A stretch of 26,809 bases of DNA, from contig CAZBWS010000026.1 in NCBI GenBank assembly GCA_964495705.1, positions 1 through 26,809 on the forward strand. The letters run 5' to 3'. This document shows, one piece after another, positions 16,215 through 24,274 of this stretch. Source of the DNA: CAZBWS01 sp964495705 (GTDB taxonomy: Bacteria > Pseudomonadota > Gammaproteobacteria > HTCC5015). Position numbers and translations under genes: made by a program. Each line of letters starts with the position of its first letter. Position 1 is the first letter of the stretch. Under the pieces are notes generated by a model, which ran no database searches, was not told the origin of the DNA, and worked only from the letters and a program-made list of their open reading frames with translations.

Positions 16215-16985
16215 ATGTTGATACTAATATCCCCCGCGAAGAAGCTAGATTTTGACACCGCACCCATTACCGAACGCTATACTCAGTGTGAGTTTTTAGA
16301 TGATGCTCAAGAGCTTATTGACACCGTTAAACAACTAAGTAAAGGCGACATTGCCAAGCTCATGCACCTAAGCGACAAGCTAGCTGAGTTGAATGTCGCC
16401 CGCTATCAGCAATGGTCTCAACCCTTTAGCCCGCAAAATGCCAAGCCTGCCTTACTGGCATTTAAAGGTGATGTTTATGCAGGGATGAATGCGGATACCT
16501 TCACACAGGCCAATTTAGACTTTGCTCAACAACATCTGCGTATGTTATCTGGGCTTTACGGCCTATTACGCCCCTTGGATCTCATGCAAGCTTATCGCTT
16601 AGAAATGGGCACGCGCCTGAGCAACCCCAGAGGCAAAAATCTGTATGAGTTTTGGGGTGAGCAAATAACCACCGCCGTAAACCACGCCTTAAGCCAATCT
16701 GGAAGCGACAGCCTCATTAACCTAGCGTCCAATGAATATTTCAAGTCCGTCAAAACCCAACAGCTCGACGGCCAGCTAATCACGCCACAATTTAAAGAGT
16801 ACAAAGATGGCGCCTACAAAATGATCGGCGTCTACGCCAAACGCGCGCGCGGGCTAATGAGCCGCTATATTATCGAAAATGAGATTATTAAGGCGCAGGA
16901 TATCAAAGCCTTTAATTGGGAAGGCTATAGCTACAACAGCAAGCTCTCTGGAGACGCCAATTGGGTGTTTACACGCCAACAATAA
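16215..16985 (+). CDS. yaaA: Peroxide stress protein YaaA (DUF328)
   Basis: In E. coli, YaaA protects against hydrogen peroxide by limiting free intracellular iron. The 256 aa protein matches the family nearly end to end: the opening MLILISPAKKLDFD, then LAFKGDVYAGM, FAQQHLRMLSGLYGLLRPLDLMQ (quoted here in part: LRMLSGLYGLLRPLDL), INLASNEYFKSV and KRARGLMSRYIIEN. The ATG at 16215 is chosen over an in-frame ATG at 16191 because MLILISPAK is the family N-terminus. It is divergent from the UbiB-like gene across a 76-base interval holding TACAAT (16167-16172) as a possible -10. Confidence 0.96.
   Translation: MLILISPAKKLDFDTAPITERYTQCEFLDDAQELIDTVKQLSKGDIAKLMHLSDKLAELNVARYQQWSQPFSPQNAKPALLAFKGDVYAGMNADTFTQANLDFAQQHLRMLSGLYGLLRPLDLMQAYRLEMGTRLSNPRGKNLYEFWGEQITTAVNHALSQSGSDSLINLASNEYFKSVKTQQLDGQLITPQFKEYKDGAYKMIGVYAKRARGLMSRYIIENEIIKAQDIKAFNWEGYSYNSKLSGDANWVFTRQQ
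16489..16497 (+). repeat. Dispersed motif, 9-mer core ATGCGGATA
   Basis: Inside yaaA (Asn-Ala-Asp-Thr). Confidence 0.6.
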
Positions 16986-17022
16986 CGATCGTGCACAAAA
17001 ATATTAAGAATCGTGTCTCAAC

Positions 17023-17050
17023 TTGAGTATTTATTCGACCCTGTCATAAT
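17023..17050 (+). promoter_or_regulatory. Possible sigma-70 promoter for the PhnD-like gene
   Basis: TTGAGT (17023-17028) and CATAAT (17045-17050) are separated by 16 bases, in an AT-rich interval 77 bases before the ATG. Confidence 0.4.
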
Positions 17051-17096
17051 GATATTAAAACATTAATATTATAACACCTCGTATATAAAAGGAGCT

Positions 17097-17120
17097 TAAC
17101 ATAGAGGCGTAACATAGAGG
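17097..17120 (+). repeat. Tandem 11-mer direct repeat duplicating a ribosome-site-like AGAGG
   Basis: TAACATAGAGG occurs at 17097-17107 and again at 17110-17120, a period of 13. The second copy ends six bases before the ATG at 17127 and forms its ribosome site. A further AAGGAG lies at 17089-17094. Confidence 0.85.
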
Positions 17121-17126
17121 GTTAGC

Positions 17127-17942
17127 ATGGGAAACTTAAAAACATTCGTGGGCATTGTGGCTCTTTTTAGCTCACTGAATAGCCAAGCATCACTTTTAAT
17201 GGGCGGCTCGCCGCTCGAAGACACCAAAGTAGCTGAGTCATTATATGCACCAATGGCGGAGATATTGGGTGAAGCACTCGGAATTGATGTCAGCGTTGAC
17301 TATAGTCGTGACTGGCAATACTTTTCAAAAGAAATCCTTAACAGCAGCTACGACATTCTTCTTACCGAACCACATATTATTGCTTATGTGACATCCTATG
17401 AATCTCAGTTATCTATGAGTGCCTTGGCTCGCCTTCCCGGGCAAGTCCAGCATCATGTTGTTGTCAATCAAGACAATACGGCTGACAGCCTAGCGAGTTT
17501 GAACACAGCACGTATTTGCATGCTTCCCTCACCTAACTTCAGCGGCGTAATGATTAAAAAAGAGTTTACCAATCCAGTATCACAACCCGTTGTAAGGGAA
17601 GTAAAAGGTAGCTATAGCAATGTGTATGAGAAATTCAAACAAGGCCGCTGCGATGCTGCTGTTATCGACGACATAAACTTCCAACGTTTAAAAACGGCAG
17701 GTGAAGCAATAAAGTCGGTCTACCAAACTCAAGCATCGCCAAATCTTGGTCTAGCTATTAACCAACGTGTTGCACCTGCAGACAGAGAGCTCATTATTGA
17801 GGCCTTGCAAGACCCTGCAGTAATAGAAAAACTCGCCGGCATATTTAATAAATATAGTTCCGGGCAGGGTCCTTTTGAAGAGGCTAGCAATGCGGATTAT
17901 GAGCTTTACAATATTCTTCCTGGAGTTGTCTGGGGCTGGTAG
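17127..17942 (+). CDS. Orphan PhnD/phosphonate-type periplasmic solute-binding protein
   Basis: The 271 aa protein has a signal peptide (MGNLKTFVGIVALFSSLNSQA, cleavage likely after QA) and a PhnD-like fold signature: LMGGSPLEDTKVAESLYAPMAEILGEALGIDV, quoted in part as YAPMAEILGEALGIDV; then YDILLTEPHIIAYV, and a second lobe with GRCDAAVIDDINF. Proteins of this type bind phosphonates, phosphite or other small anions, or act as sensor inputs. No ABC permease or ATPase, and no sensor kinase, is beside it, so it is either an orphan receptor or serves a distant partner. The ATG is preceded by GAGGG at normal spacing. A bidirectional terminator follows the stop. Confidence 0.8.
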   Translation: MGNLKTFVGIVALFSSLNSQASLLMGGSPLEDTKVAESLYAPMAEILGEALGIDVSVDYSRDWQYFSKEILNSSYDILLTEPHIIAYVTSYESQLSMSALARLPGQVQHHVVVNQDNTADSLASLNTARICMLPSPNFSGVMIKKEFTNPVSQPVVREVKGSYSNVYEKFKQGRCDAAVIDDINFQRLKTAGEAIKSVYQTQASPNLGLAINQRVAPADRELIIEALQDPAVIEKLAGIFNKYSSGQGPFEEASNADYELYNILPGVVWGW

Positions 17943-17954
17943 CGTACTTTCACG

Positions 17955-17995
17955 AATATAAAAAAGCCCTCTTATAGAGGGCTTTTTTATATTCG
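17955..17995. terminator. Bidirectional rho-independent terminator
   Basis: A perfect 18-bp inverted repeat (17955-17972 and 17978-17995) with loop TTATA. Its core is GCCCTC/GAGGGC flanked by A6 on one side and T6 on the other. It serves both the PhnD-like gene (plus) and plsB (minus), which converge here. Confidence 0.93.
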
Positions 17996-18006
17996 GCACA
18001 CTGGCT

Positions 18007-20475
18007 TTAATCACCTTGTACTATTTGATGAATACTGTGGCGTATCTGCTGATACAAAATCGCCTTTGTATCTTGATTGAAGGCTGATAATTCATCACTG
18101 TAATGTAACTTTCCTTCCTCATCCGTGCTAACCATGCCCTGCTCCATCAACGTAGTCGTAAAGTTTTTAAACAAAGCCTTGTCAGAATAATCCGGGGAAT
18201 TCAACTCAAACAGCATTGACATACGCTTCGCCATAGACACCATCTCCGTCTCCAGTTCTGCATTAGTGAAACTGCCAGACTGCTGCTGACGCAATAAAAA
18301 TACTCCCATATAGTATCGCTCTAGCATCGGGCGAACCGACTCTGCTAACACACGTAATTGCATTGCCTCTAATGTCGTAGAGGTTGGGCGGCGCAATTCA
18401 TTAGTATCCCAGTGGCGTACCAACAAACCCATCTCTAATAATGTTTTTATTGCCTGTTTTATTTCACTCGCGAGATTATCTTTTGCACTGTGCAAGGTTA
18501 ACTCTTTACGCAAAAACGGGTATATCTTGCTAACTAGATGTTCTACTGTCTCGTCAGACAGCTCTCGCTTGTTAATAAAGCAACTGGCAATCAAGCTGGG
18601 GACAATCAATAGATGTAAAACATTATTGCGGAAATAGGTCATCAATACCGAGACCTTATCGTCTAAGTGCAAGACGTCACCCATATCGTGGGGGTGACGC
18701 AATAGCATCCCTGTCTTCTCGACATAATCAACCATTTCCTGGCCACTCATATCGGGCAGCGTCACACTGTCTGAATATGGCAACTTCTTCAACAAGGTCA
18801 AATACATTTCAGCTTGACGCGCCAACTCAGATTCGCCCATTGAACCCTTGGGTGTCGACAGCAAGGCAACGGCCAGCAAATTGATAGGATTCACCGCTGC
18901 CGCTTCATTAATACGACTAGCAATAGTGTCTGAAAGAAAGTTAACCGCATCAGGTAACCAACTGGGGCGATACTTTACATCATATTTTTCAGTGCGCCAG
19001 CCTGGGTTGACCTCAGTCAACACATCACTTAATGGAATCGGCTCACCGAAATTCACGTGCACTTTACCAAAGGAACCCTTCAGGCCTTGCAAAGAACGAA
19101 AAATACCAAAAACGCTCTCTTTCTTCTTTTTCTTTCCACCTAGTTCGCGAATATAGGTTTTCGACTCAACCAGTTTTTCATAACCAATATATACAGGTAC
19201 AAACACCAGTGGCATATTAGAATTGCGCAAATAACTACGCACGGTCATCTGCAGCATGCCGGGGCGCGGAGCCATCATACGCCCTGTACGGCTGCGACCA
19301 CCTTCGACGAAGTATTCCACCGAGACACCACGCACAAAATTTGCATGTAAGTATTCATTAAAAACCGCACTATACAAAGGGTTGTCTTTAAAGCTTCTGC
19401 GTATATAAAATGCCCCACAAGCTCGCAAAAAGGAGCCCACTAAAGGAAGGTTCAGATTGATGCCTGCAGCAATATGCGGCGGCACAAGACCACGGGTATA
19501 TAAAATATAAGACAGCAGCATATAATCGATATGACTGCGATGACAAGGTACATAGATTAAGCCATTGCCTGCCGCTGTGGCCTGTAAACGCTCAAAGCCA
19601 CCTACTTCAATTCCATCATACAGTTTATCCCACAGCCATTTAAGCAAGAACTCAAATACTTTGATTGCTGAAGAAGTGTAGTTGGCGGCGATTTCATCCG
19701 CATACTTGCGCGCTTTCGCAACAGCCTTCTCTTTGCTTATGCCTTCTTCATTAATCGTTTGAACGATGGCACGCTTCACTGCCACCGTTTTCAACAACTC
19801 ATCGACTAGTGTGCGACGATGGGAAAGATCGGGGCCAGTGGTAGCTCGGCGCAGCTGATTTAAGCGCGAGCCTATATCTTCAACTAAGCGCTGATCTAAA
19901 CCCACCCATGCTTTAGTTTTCATTTCCTCTTGAATAGATACAGCAGGCTTAAACTGCACCAAGGTATTACGCCCATGCAATATAATTGTTATCAGCTTTT
20001 TACAGCGGCCAGTAATATTCCAGTTGTCCGAGAACATCGCCTTATACCAACGATCTTCTTTTTCGACAGGACGCCCCCACAAAACAAATACTGGAACCAA
20101 TTGTACATCCTGCTCCCCGTCGCTATTTTGAACGGCCTCAAGAACACCTTGCAACTTGCCAGTATCGTCGCGTAAGTATCGGCCTTTTGCCAAAGCCCCT
20201 CGATGAGGAATTAAGCAATAAACAGAGCGCCAACCCGACAACTCTTCGCTGCCCAAAACTTGGCGAGGGCTAGGCAAGCCCAGTTCGCGACACTTTAAAT
20301 CTAATAACATCAAATTAGACGCCGAGCGCGTCTCAAGCACATAACATACCGGCTTATCGGGGTCGATCTCGAGGGCTTGAGTATTCTCGGGAAGCACTTT
20401 TGATTTCACCCAAAAGGCCAGTAAACGCCGACCGAAAAAGTAAAATAAAGATGAGAGCTGCTTAAATGGGAACAT
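18007..20475 (-). CDS. plsB: Glycerol-3-phosphate 1-O-acyltransferase
   Basis: This inner-membrane enzyme acylates the sn-1 position of glycerol-3-phosphate, the first step of phospholipid synthesis. The 822 aa length matches the PlsB type (E. coli about 807). Acyltransferase motif I is HRSHID (H312...D317), motif II GAFYIRRSF (354-362) and motif III EGGRSRTGR (391-399). A short Lys-rich insert GGKKKKKES is present between motif III and the C-terminal region. The ATG at 20475 has no clear purine-rich ribosome site upstream (TTAATTCCTT), which may mean modest initiation. The plsB stop faces the shared terminator. Confidence 0.97.
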   Translation of the reverse strand: MFPFKQLSSLFYFFGRRLLAFWVKSKVLPENTQALEIDPDKPVCYVLETRSASNLMLLDLKCRELGLPSPRQVLGSEELSGWRSVYCLIPHRGALAKGRYLRDDTGKLQGVLEAVQNSDGEQDVQLVPVFVLWGRPVEKEDRWYKAMFSDNWNITGRCKKLITIILHGRNTLVQFKPAVSIQEEMKTKAWVGLDQRLVEDIGSRLNQLRRATTGPDLSHRRTLVDELLKTVAVKRAIVQTINEEGISKEKAVAKARKYADEIAANYTSSAIKVFEFLLKWLWDKLYDGIEVGGFERLQATAAGNGLIYVPCHRSHIDYMLLSYILYTRGLVPPHIAAGINLNLPLVGSFLRACGAFYIRRSFKDNPLYSAVFNEYLHANFVRGVSVEYFVEGGRSRTGRMMAPRPGMLQMTVRSYLRNSNMPLVFVPVYIGYEKLVESKTYIRELGGKKKKKESVFGIFRSLQGLKGSFGKVHVNFGEPIPLSDVLTEVNPGWRTEKYDVKYRPSWLPDAVNFLSDTIASRINEAAAVNPINLLAVALLSTPKGSMGESELARQAEMYLTLLKKLPYSDSVTLPDMSGQEMVDYVEKTGMLLRHPHDMGDVLHLDDKVSVLMTYFRNNVLHLLIVPSLIASCFINKRELSDETVEHLVSKIYPFLRKELTLHSAKDNLASEIKQAIKTLLEMGLLVRHWDTNELRRPTSTTLEAMQLRVLAESVRPMLERYYMGVFLLRQQQSGSFTNAELETEMVSMAKRMSMLFELNSPDYSDKALFKNFTTTLMEQGMVSTDEEGKLHYSDELSAFNQDTKAILYQQIRHSIHQIVQGD

Positions 20476-20517
20476 AAGGAATTAAATATTCTGTTGTGTA
20501 TTACGATATAGGGGCGA

Positions 20518-21393
20518 CTACTTAAGCAAACGAGCTTTGTACTGCTGGAAACGCTTTTCAACCAGAGGCTTACCCGCATAGGGTTTTAAGCGCTTATCCA
20601 CTACTTTATCCAGCTTTTCTAAACGTAGCTGAGTCGATGGATGTGTGTGAGTCATCAACGCTAGAGACTTGTCGTTAGGGTCTATCTCGTTAAGTGTCGA
20701 TAACACACTCATAAAGGCGTAGGGGTCATAACCTGCACGGGCAGTGAGCACGATACCGCGCTTATCCGCATCATGTTCATCACCACGGCTCAAGCCTTTG
20801 GTGTAGAGGGTCTTACTTGCACCCAGCAGCTTATCTAAGCTCTTACGATCTTTGCTGGCCAAGTTTTTATCCCCAGCCTTTAATGCCCCCTGTAATAACA
20901 AATTCATACCAGACTGCTTTTGCAGCTCTTTTACATGATGTTTTTGCACCACATGGGCAATTTCATGGCCTAGCACTCCCGCCAATTCCGCTTCATTTTG
21001 CAACAACAAAAATAAGGGCTTGGTGATAAATACATAGCCACCCGGTGCCGCAAAGGCATTCACTGTATTGGTATCCAGCACAGCAAAAGTCCAGGCCAAG
21101 TCGGGGCGTTCAGAGTGCTGTGCTACCCAGCGACCCACTTGGTTCACATAAGCTTGTAAATCTTTATTTTTGACTGCAGGAGCCGCCGCAATCAAAGTAG
21201 CTGCAATTTGGCGTCCCATGGCACGCTCTTCCTCTAGGCTGACATCACCACGTAGATACTTGGTCTTTTCTTTGACCTCTTTGAACTTGCTACCCAGCTT
21301 ATCCAAGTCACCCAACTTGCCAAAATCAAAGGCCTGAACAGGCGCTGCCGCTAGCAGACAAGCCGCCATAAACAATGTCATTAGATGCTTCAT
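20518..21393 (-). CDS. Periplasmic M48-family zinc metalloprotease (LoiP/YggG-like)
   Basis: The 291 aa protein has a signal peptide (MKHLMTLFMAACLLAAAPVQA). The catalytic zinc motif HEIAH is at 143-147, and the third ligand is probably Glu206 in SRGDEHDADKRG. The segment NAFAAPGGYVFITKPL is typical of this family, whose members degrade misfolded envelope proteins. A cysteine at residue 12 does not sit in a convincing lipobox, so I call it soluble periplasmic. The start ATG overlaps the stop of the SH3 gene by four bases, which strongly suggests translational coupling and a joint envelope role. It contains a 9-mer copy of the dispersed motif encoding part of HDADK. Confidence 0.93.
   Translation of the reverse strand: MKHLMTLFMAACLLAAAPVQAFDFGKLGDLDKLGSKFKEVKEKTKYLRGDVSLEEERAMGRQIAATLIAAAPAVKNKDLQAYVNQVGRWVAQHSERPDLAWTFAVLDTNTVNAFAAPGGYVFITKPLFLLLQNEAELAGVLGHEIAHVVQKHHVKELQKQSGMNLLLQGALKAGDKNLASKDRKSLDKLLGASKTLYTKGLSRGDEHDADKRGIVLTARAGYDPYAFMSVLSTLNEIDPNDKSLALMTHTHPSTQLRLEKLDKVVDKRLKPYAGKPLVEKRFQQYKARLLK
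20763..20771 (-). repeat. Dispersed motif, 9-mer core
   Basis: Inside the M48 protease gene (Asp-Ala-Asp-Lys). Confidence 0.6.
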
Positions 21394-21935
21394 CGCTGCC
21401 TACCTATGTACTTAACACGTATCGCTTTCAAAGAAGCTGAAGTAGCCAAGGTCTGAGCTTGCTTGGCACTAGATTGGTAACTGCTTAAGGCATCCACTGC
21501 GGAATAATTAGGCTTGGCATTTTTCAGCTCATCTTCACTTAATCCACGCACACCTAATGTTGCTACAACACTTTTCTGTGTCGTCGCACTGGCTTTTTTG
21601 CCAAATAAACTCGCTGTACTGCGCGACAAACCCTCTATCGTTCCACTTAAGCCCGGCTTGGCAGCACTGGCACTAAAGCTAACTTTACTGCTACGCAGCT
21701 CATAACTGCGTAGCCAACCCTTCGATTTATCTGTCTGCACTTGCACCCAACCGCCTTTGCGCTTTAACTTGTCTAACTGCTCACCTTTTTCCACGGTTTG
21801 AGTCTTTTTACTAACAAATGAAGGGCTTTTGCGTAGCTGAGTATTGCGCACGCTCCACACATCTGCGGCGCTGGCATATGCGGATATGCCACACAGTACG
21901 CTTATTAATAATGTTACTGAAACCTTTTTACACAC
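21390..21935 (-). CDS. Secreted bacterial SH3-domain protein
   Basis: The 181 aa protein has a signal peptide (MCKKVSVTLLISVLCGISAYASA) and an SH3-type domain, roughly residues 25-80 (WSVRNTQLRKSPSFVSKKTQTVEKGEQLDKL, quoted in part: VRNTQLRKSPSFVSK; then GGWVQVQTDKSKGWLRSYEL). A low-complexity Ser/Ala/Lys tail contains the conserved VATLGVRGLSEDELKNAKPN. Such domains usually bind cell-wall peptides. The GTG start (21935) is supported by AAGG seven bases upstream and by the signal peptide. No in-frame ATG would keep it. It is coupled by a four-base overlap to the M48 protease, which suggests the pair works together at the envelope. The exact function is unknown. Confidence 0.85.
   Translation of the reverse strand: MCKKVSVTLLISVLCGISAYASAADVWSVRNTQLRKSPSFVSKKTQTVEKGEQLDKLKRKGGWVQVQTDKSKGWLRSYELRSSKVSFSASAAKPGLSGTIEGLSRSTASLFGKKASATTQKSVVATLGVRGLSEDELKNAKPNYSAVDALSSYQSSAKQAQTLATSASLKAIRVKYIGRQR
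21873..21890 (+). repeat. Dispersed motif variant inside an 18-base inverted repeat
   Basis: GGCATATGCGGATATGCC contains ATGCGGATATGC (11 of 12 consensus bases, 21878-21889), flanked so that GGCATAT and ATATGCC form a perfect inverted repeat around GCGG. It lies in the signal-peptide coding part of the SH3 gene. Confidence 0.65.
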
Positions 21936-21960
21936 AGGGTTACCTTAATATACGATTTAA

Positions 21961-22539
21961 TTATTCTCTCAGTATGCCTTCACAAACAGGGTCCGCCAAC
22001 AACTTCTTAATCCACGCCCCCAGTTTAGGCGGAATGCTCGCCTGCCAGAAACTCGGCTCTTGGCGAATAAAACGTAACAACAGGGGTAAAATGGCAAAAT
22101 CTACCAGCATGGGCTGGTCTTTTAATAAATATTCAGAGCTTTGCAACAAACTGTCGACCTGCTTAAGAAAGCCCACTGCACACTCAGCAGCTTCATTGCG
22201 TTGTTCTGGGCTATCCGCATATAAATACTCTTGCAAGTAATCATTGAAAGGGCCGTCGCAGACCTCCAGTAAATACACACTGTCATCCATTTCATCGAGA
22301 TCCCAGTCAATCCAGCTAGCCTTTTCCATGGGCTCCAACACCCAGTCCATAATCTCTAAGCTGTTGTCCATCACCTCTTCGCCATCAATTACCAGCGGCA
22401 AACTGCACTCCGCATAGGCCTCTGGCAAGCTATCCACATTCGCCACCGCGATCTTCTCACACACGGGATTCACATAGGCAAACGCCAGCAATACGCGCTG
22501 GCTGTAAGGTTCGTCTTTTTGGTAGTAAAGAGTTGCCAT
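21961..22539 (-). CDS. Glutathione S-transferase-like protein
   Basis: The 192 aa protein has a thioredoxin-like N-terminal half (MATLYYQKDEPYSQRVLLAF; then LPLVIDGEEVMDNSLEIMDWVLE, where the VIDGEEVMDNSLEI stretch matches the glutathione-site pattern) and a helical C-terminal half with VDFAILPLLLRFI. The usual catalytic position near the N-terminus is occupied by PYSQRV, with Ser where many relatives have Cys. It shares a single base with trhO (TAATG junction), so it is probably translated from the same mRNA. Substrate unknown. It could also be a non-enzymatic GST-fold adaptor. Confidence 0.8.
   Translation of the reverse strand: MATLYYQKDEPYSQRVLLAFAYVNPVCEKIAVANVDSLPEAYAECSLPLVIDGEEVMDNSLEIMDWVLEPMEKASWIDWDLDEMDDSVYLLEVCDGPFNDYLQEYLYADSPEQRNEAAECAVGFLKQVDSLLQSSEYLLKDQPMLVDFAILPLLLRFIRQEPSFWQASIPPKLGAWIKKLLADPVCEGILRE
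22211..22220 (-). repeat. Dispersed motif, exact 10-mer
   Basis: Inside the GST-like gene (Tyr-Ala-Asp-Ser). Confidence 0.8.
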
Positions 22540-23537
22540 TATTTTTTCTCGGCTCGTGCTTGACCTTTATCGCTCAGTGCTTTTAAGCGTGCCCGCTCTT
22601 GCGCTTTGCGCTGCTTAGCGTCTTCTAATGAGCCCGCCATATGCTCAACACCGCGAGCCTTGGCTAAATCAATTTGCTTTTGACGCTCAGCAAAGCGCTG
22701 TCGCTGTTCTTGCGTCATTTTATCGAAGCACTTGGGGCAGCTAATGCCCAGCACATAGTGCTCTGACTGCTTGTCCGCATCGGTAATCGGATGACGGCAG
22801 GCGTGGCACTGGTCGTACTGCCCTACCTCTAAATTGTGCTTTACCGCTACACGCTCATCAAATACAAAGCACTCGCCCTCCCATAAACTTTCCTCGGCAG
22901 GCACCTCTTCTAAATATTTTAAAATACCACCCTGTAGATGATAAACCTCGTCAAAGCCTTGCTCCAACATATAGCTAGTCGATTTTTCACAACGAATACC
23001 GCCGGTACAAAACATTGCGACTTTTTTATGCTTAGCTGGGTCTAGGTTTTTCTCTACATACTCAGGGAACTCACGGAAGGTTTCCGTATTCGGGTCAAGC
23101 GCGCCCTTGAAGCTACCAATTTCACATTCATAATCGTTACGCGTATCCACAACCACGACATCGGGGTCGGAGATCAGCGCATTCCAATCCTCAGGCTTCA
23201 CATATTGGCCAACAGCATTGGTCGGGCTAACGCCCTCTACACCTAAGGTGACTATCTCCTTCTTGAGTTTCACCTTCATACGCAAGAAGGGGTTTTCTTG
23301 GCAATAAGACTCTTTGTGACCCAGGTCGGCTAAGCGTTCATCGGCGCGTAAATAGGCTAAAACAGAATCCACGCCAGCTCTTGGCCCCGCAATCGTGCCG
23401 TTAACACCCTCTTCCGCCAGCAGCAATGTGCCAAATACATCCTGAGACTGGCAATGCGCCAAAAGCATGTCGCGCTTCGCCGCGTAGTCGGGCAGGCTGA
23501 CAAATTTATACAAGGCGGCAACAACAATCTTAGACAT
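22539..23537 (-). CDS. trhO: Rhodanese-like tRNA uridine(34) hydroxylase
   Basis: This enzyme forms 5-hydroxyuridine at tRNA wobble position 34 in an oxygen-dependent reaction, as its E. coli counterpart (YceA) does. The 332 aa protein has an N-terminal domain (MSKIVVAALYKFVSL... AEEGVNGTIAG), a rhodanese domain with the active-site loop FCTGGIRCEK (Cys177; second Cys183), and a CxxC-x19-CxxC cluster (Cys244, 247, 267, 270) that may bind a metal. A basic, coiled C-terminal tail (EDAKQRKAQERARLKALSDK) follows. The start matches the family. The GST-like gene overlaps its stop by one base. Confidence 0.95.
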   Translation of the reverse strand: MSKIVVAALYKFVSLPDYAAKRDMLLAHCQSQDVFGTLLLAEEGVNGTIAGPRAGVDSVLAYLRADERLADLGHKESYCQENPFLRMKVKLKKEIVTLGVEGVSPTNAVGQYVKPEDWNALISDPDVVVVDTRNDYECEIGSFKGALDPNTETFREFPEYVEKNLDPAKHKKVAMFCTGGIRCEKSTSYMLEQGFDEVYHLQGGILKYLEEVPAEESLWEGECFVFDERVAVKHNLEVGQYDQCHACRHPITDADKQSEHYVLGISCPKCFDKMTQEQRQRFAERQKQIDLAKARGVEHMAGSLEDAKQRKAQERARLKALSDKGQARAEKK

Positions 23538-23542
23538 GGGAC

Positions 23543-23571
23543 TTACACTTACACAATGGGGCGCGTATTAT
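23543..23571 (+). promoter_or_regulatory. Possible sigma-70 promoter for the yaiL-type gene
   Basis: TTACAC (23543-23548) and TATTAT (23566-23571) are separated by 17 bases in the divergent interval upstream of 23629. A second TTACAC directly follows the first. Confidence 0.4.
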
Positions 23572-23628
23572 ATCCCTCTTTTCAACAATATCCCTATACT
23601 AAGTAGGGCTTTAGCGCGAAAAACCACT

Positions 23629-24249
23629 ATGAGCAGTTCATTTGCAGACCAATTATTAAAAGCTGGCCTTGTTAGCGAAAGCGATATCAGCAAAGCTGAC
23701 GAAGAAAAAAAGCAACGCGCTGCACAGCGTAAAGCCAAGCACGCCAATAAAGGCAAACGCCCCCCGCATAAAAAAACAGCCAACAAAAAGCCTAAGGCGC
23801 CCGTCTCCAATGAAGTCGCTAATGCAGAAGTCAGTAAAGTGATTGGCGCCAGCAAAGCCAGTGCGGAGAAAGCCCAGGCGAAAAAAGCGCAGCAGGCTTT
23901 TGCAGAAAACCGCCGTGTTATGAATATGAAAATCGCCGAGCTACTTAAAGACCAGCCCGTTGAAGAACCTCAAGATGAAAGCCAAGGCGACAATAGCATT
24001 AAGTTTAGCTATGTTTATGAAGGCAAAGTACGCGGTATTTATGTCTCAGAATCTCAGCAAAAACGCTTGGCTGCCGGTGAGTTAGCCGTAACAGTGATCA
24101 AAGCCAAAACCAAGCTTATCCCCGTGGCCCTAGCAACACCACTACAAGCCATTGATCCCAAACGCTTCATCCACATTGTTAAACAAGAAACCGTCGATGC
24201 CGACGATCCTTATGCAGGTTTTGAAGTACCCGACGACATCACTTGGTAA
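23629..24249 (+). CDS. yaiL: DUF2058 protein, YaiL type
   Basis: The 206 aa protein has the family layout: a short start MSSSFADQLLKAGLVSES, a long Lys/Ala-rich helical or disordered region (about 20-100) likely to contact nucleic acid, then the conserved C-terminal domain IKFSYVYEGKVRGIYVS and the terminal DDPYAGFEVPDDITW. E. coli YaiL ends in almost the same way. The role is not well defined; the family has been described as nucleoprotein or polynucleotide-associated. The ATG at 23629 is chosen over an earlier in-frame ATG (23536) because the upstream residues are not family-like and overlap the promoter. Confidence 0.92.
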   Translation: MSSSFADQLLKAGLVSESDISKADEEKKQRAAQRKAKHANKGKRPPHKKTANKKPKAPVSNEVANAEVSKVIGASKASAEKAQAKKAQQAFAENRRVMNMKIAELLKDQPVEEPQDESQGDNSIKFSYVYEGKVRGIYVSESQQKRLAAGELAVTVIKAKTKLIPVALATPLQAIDPKRFIHIVKQETVDADDPYAGFEVPDDITW

Positions 24250-24274
24250 ACACTACATTAATTGAGCACACACT

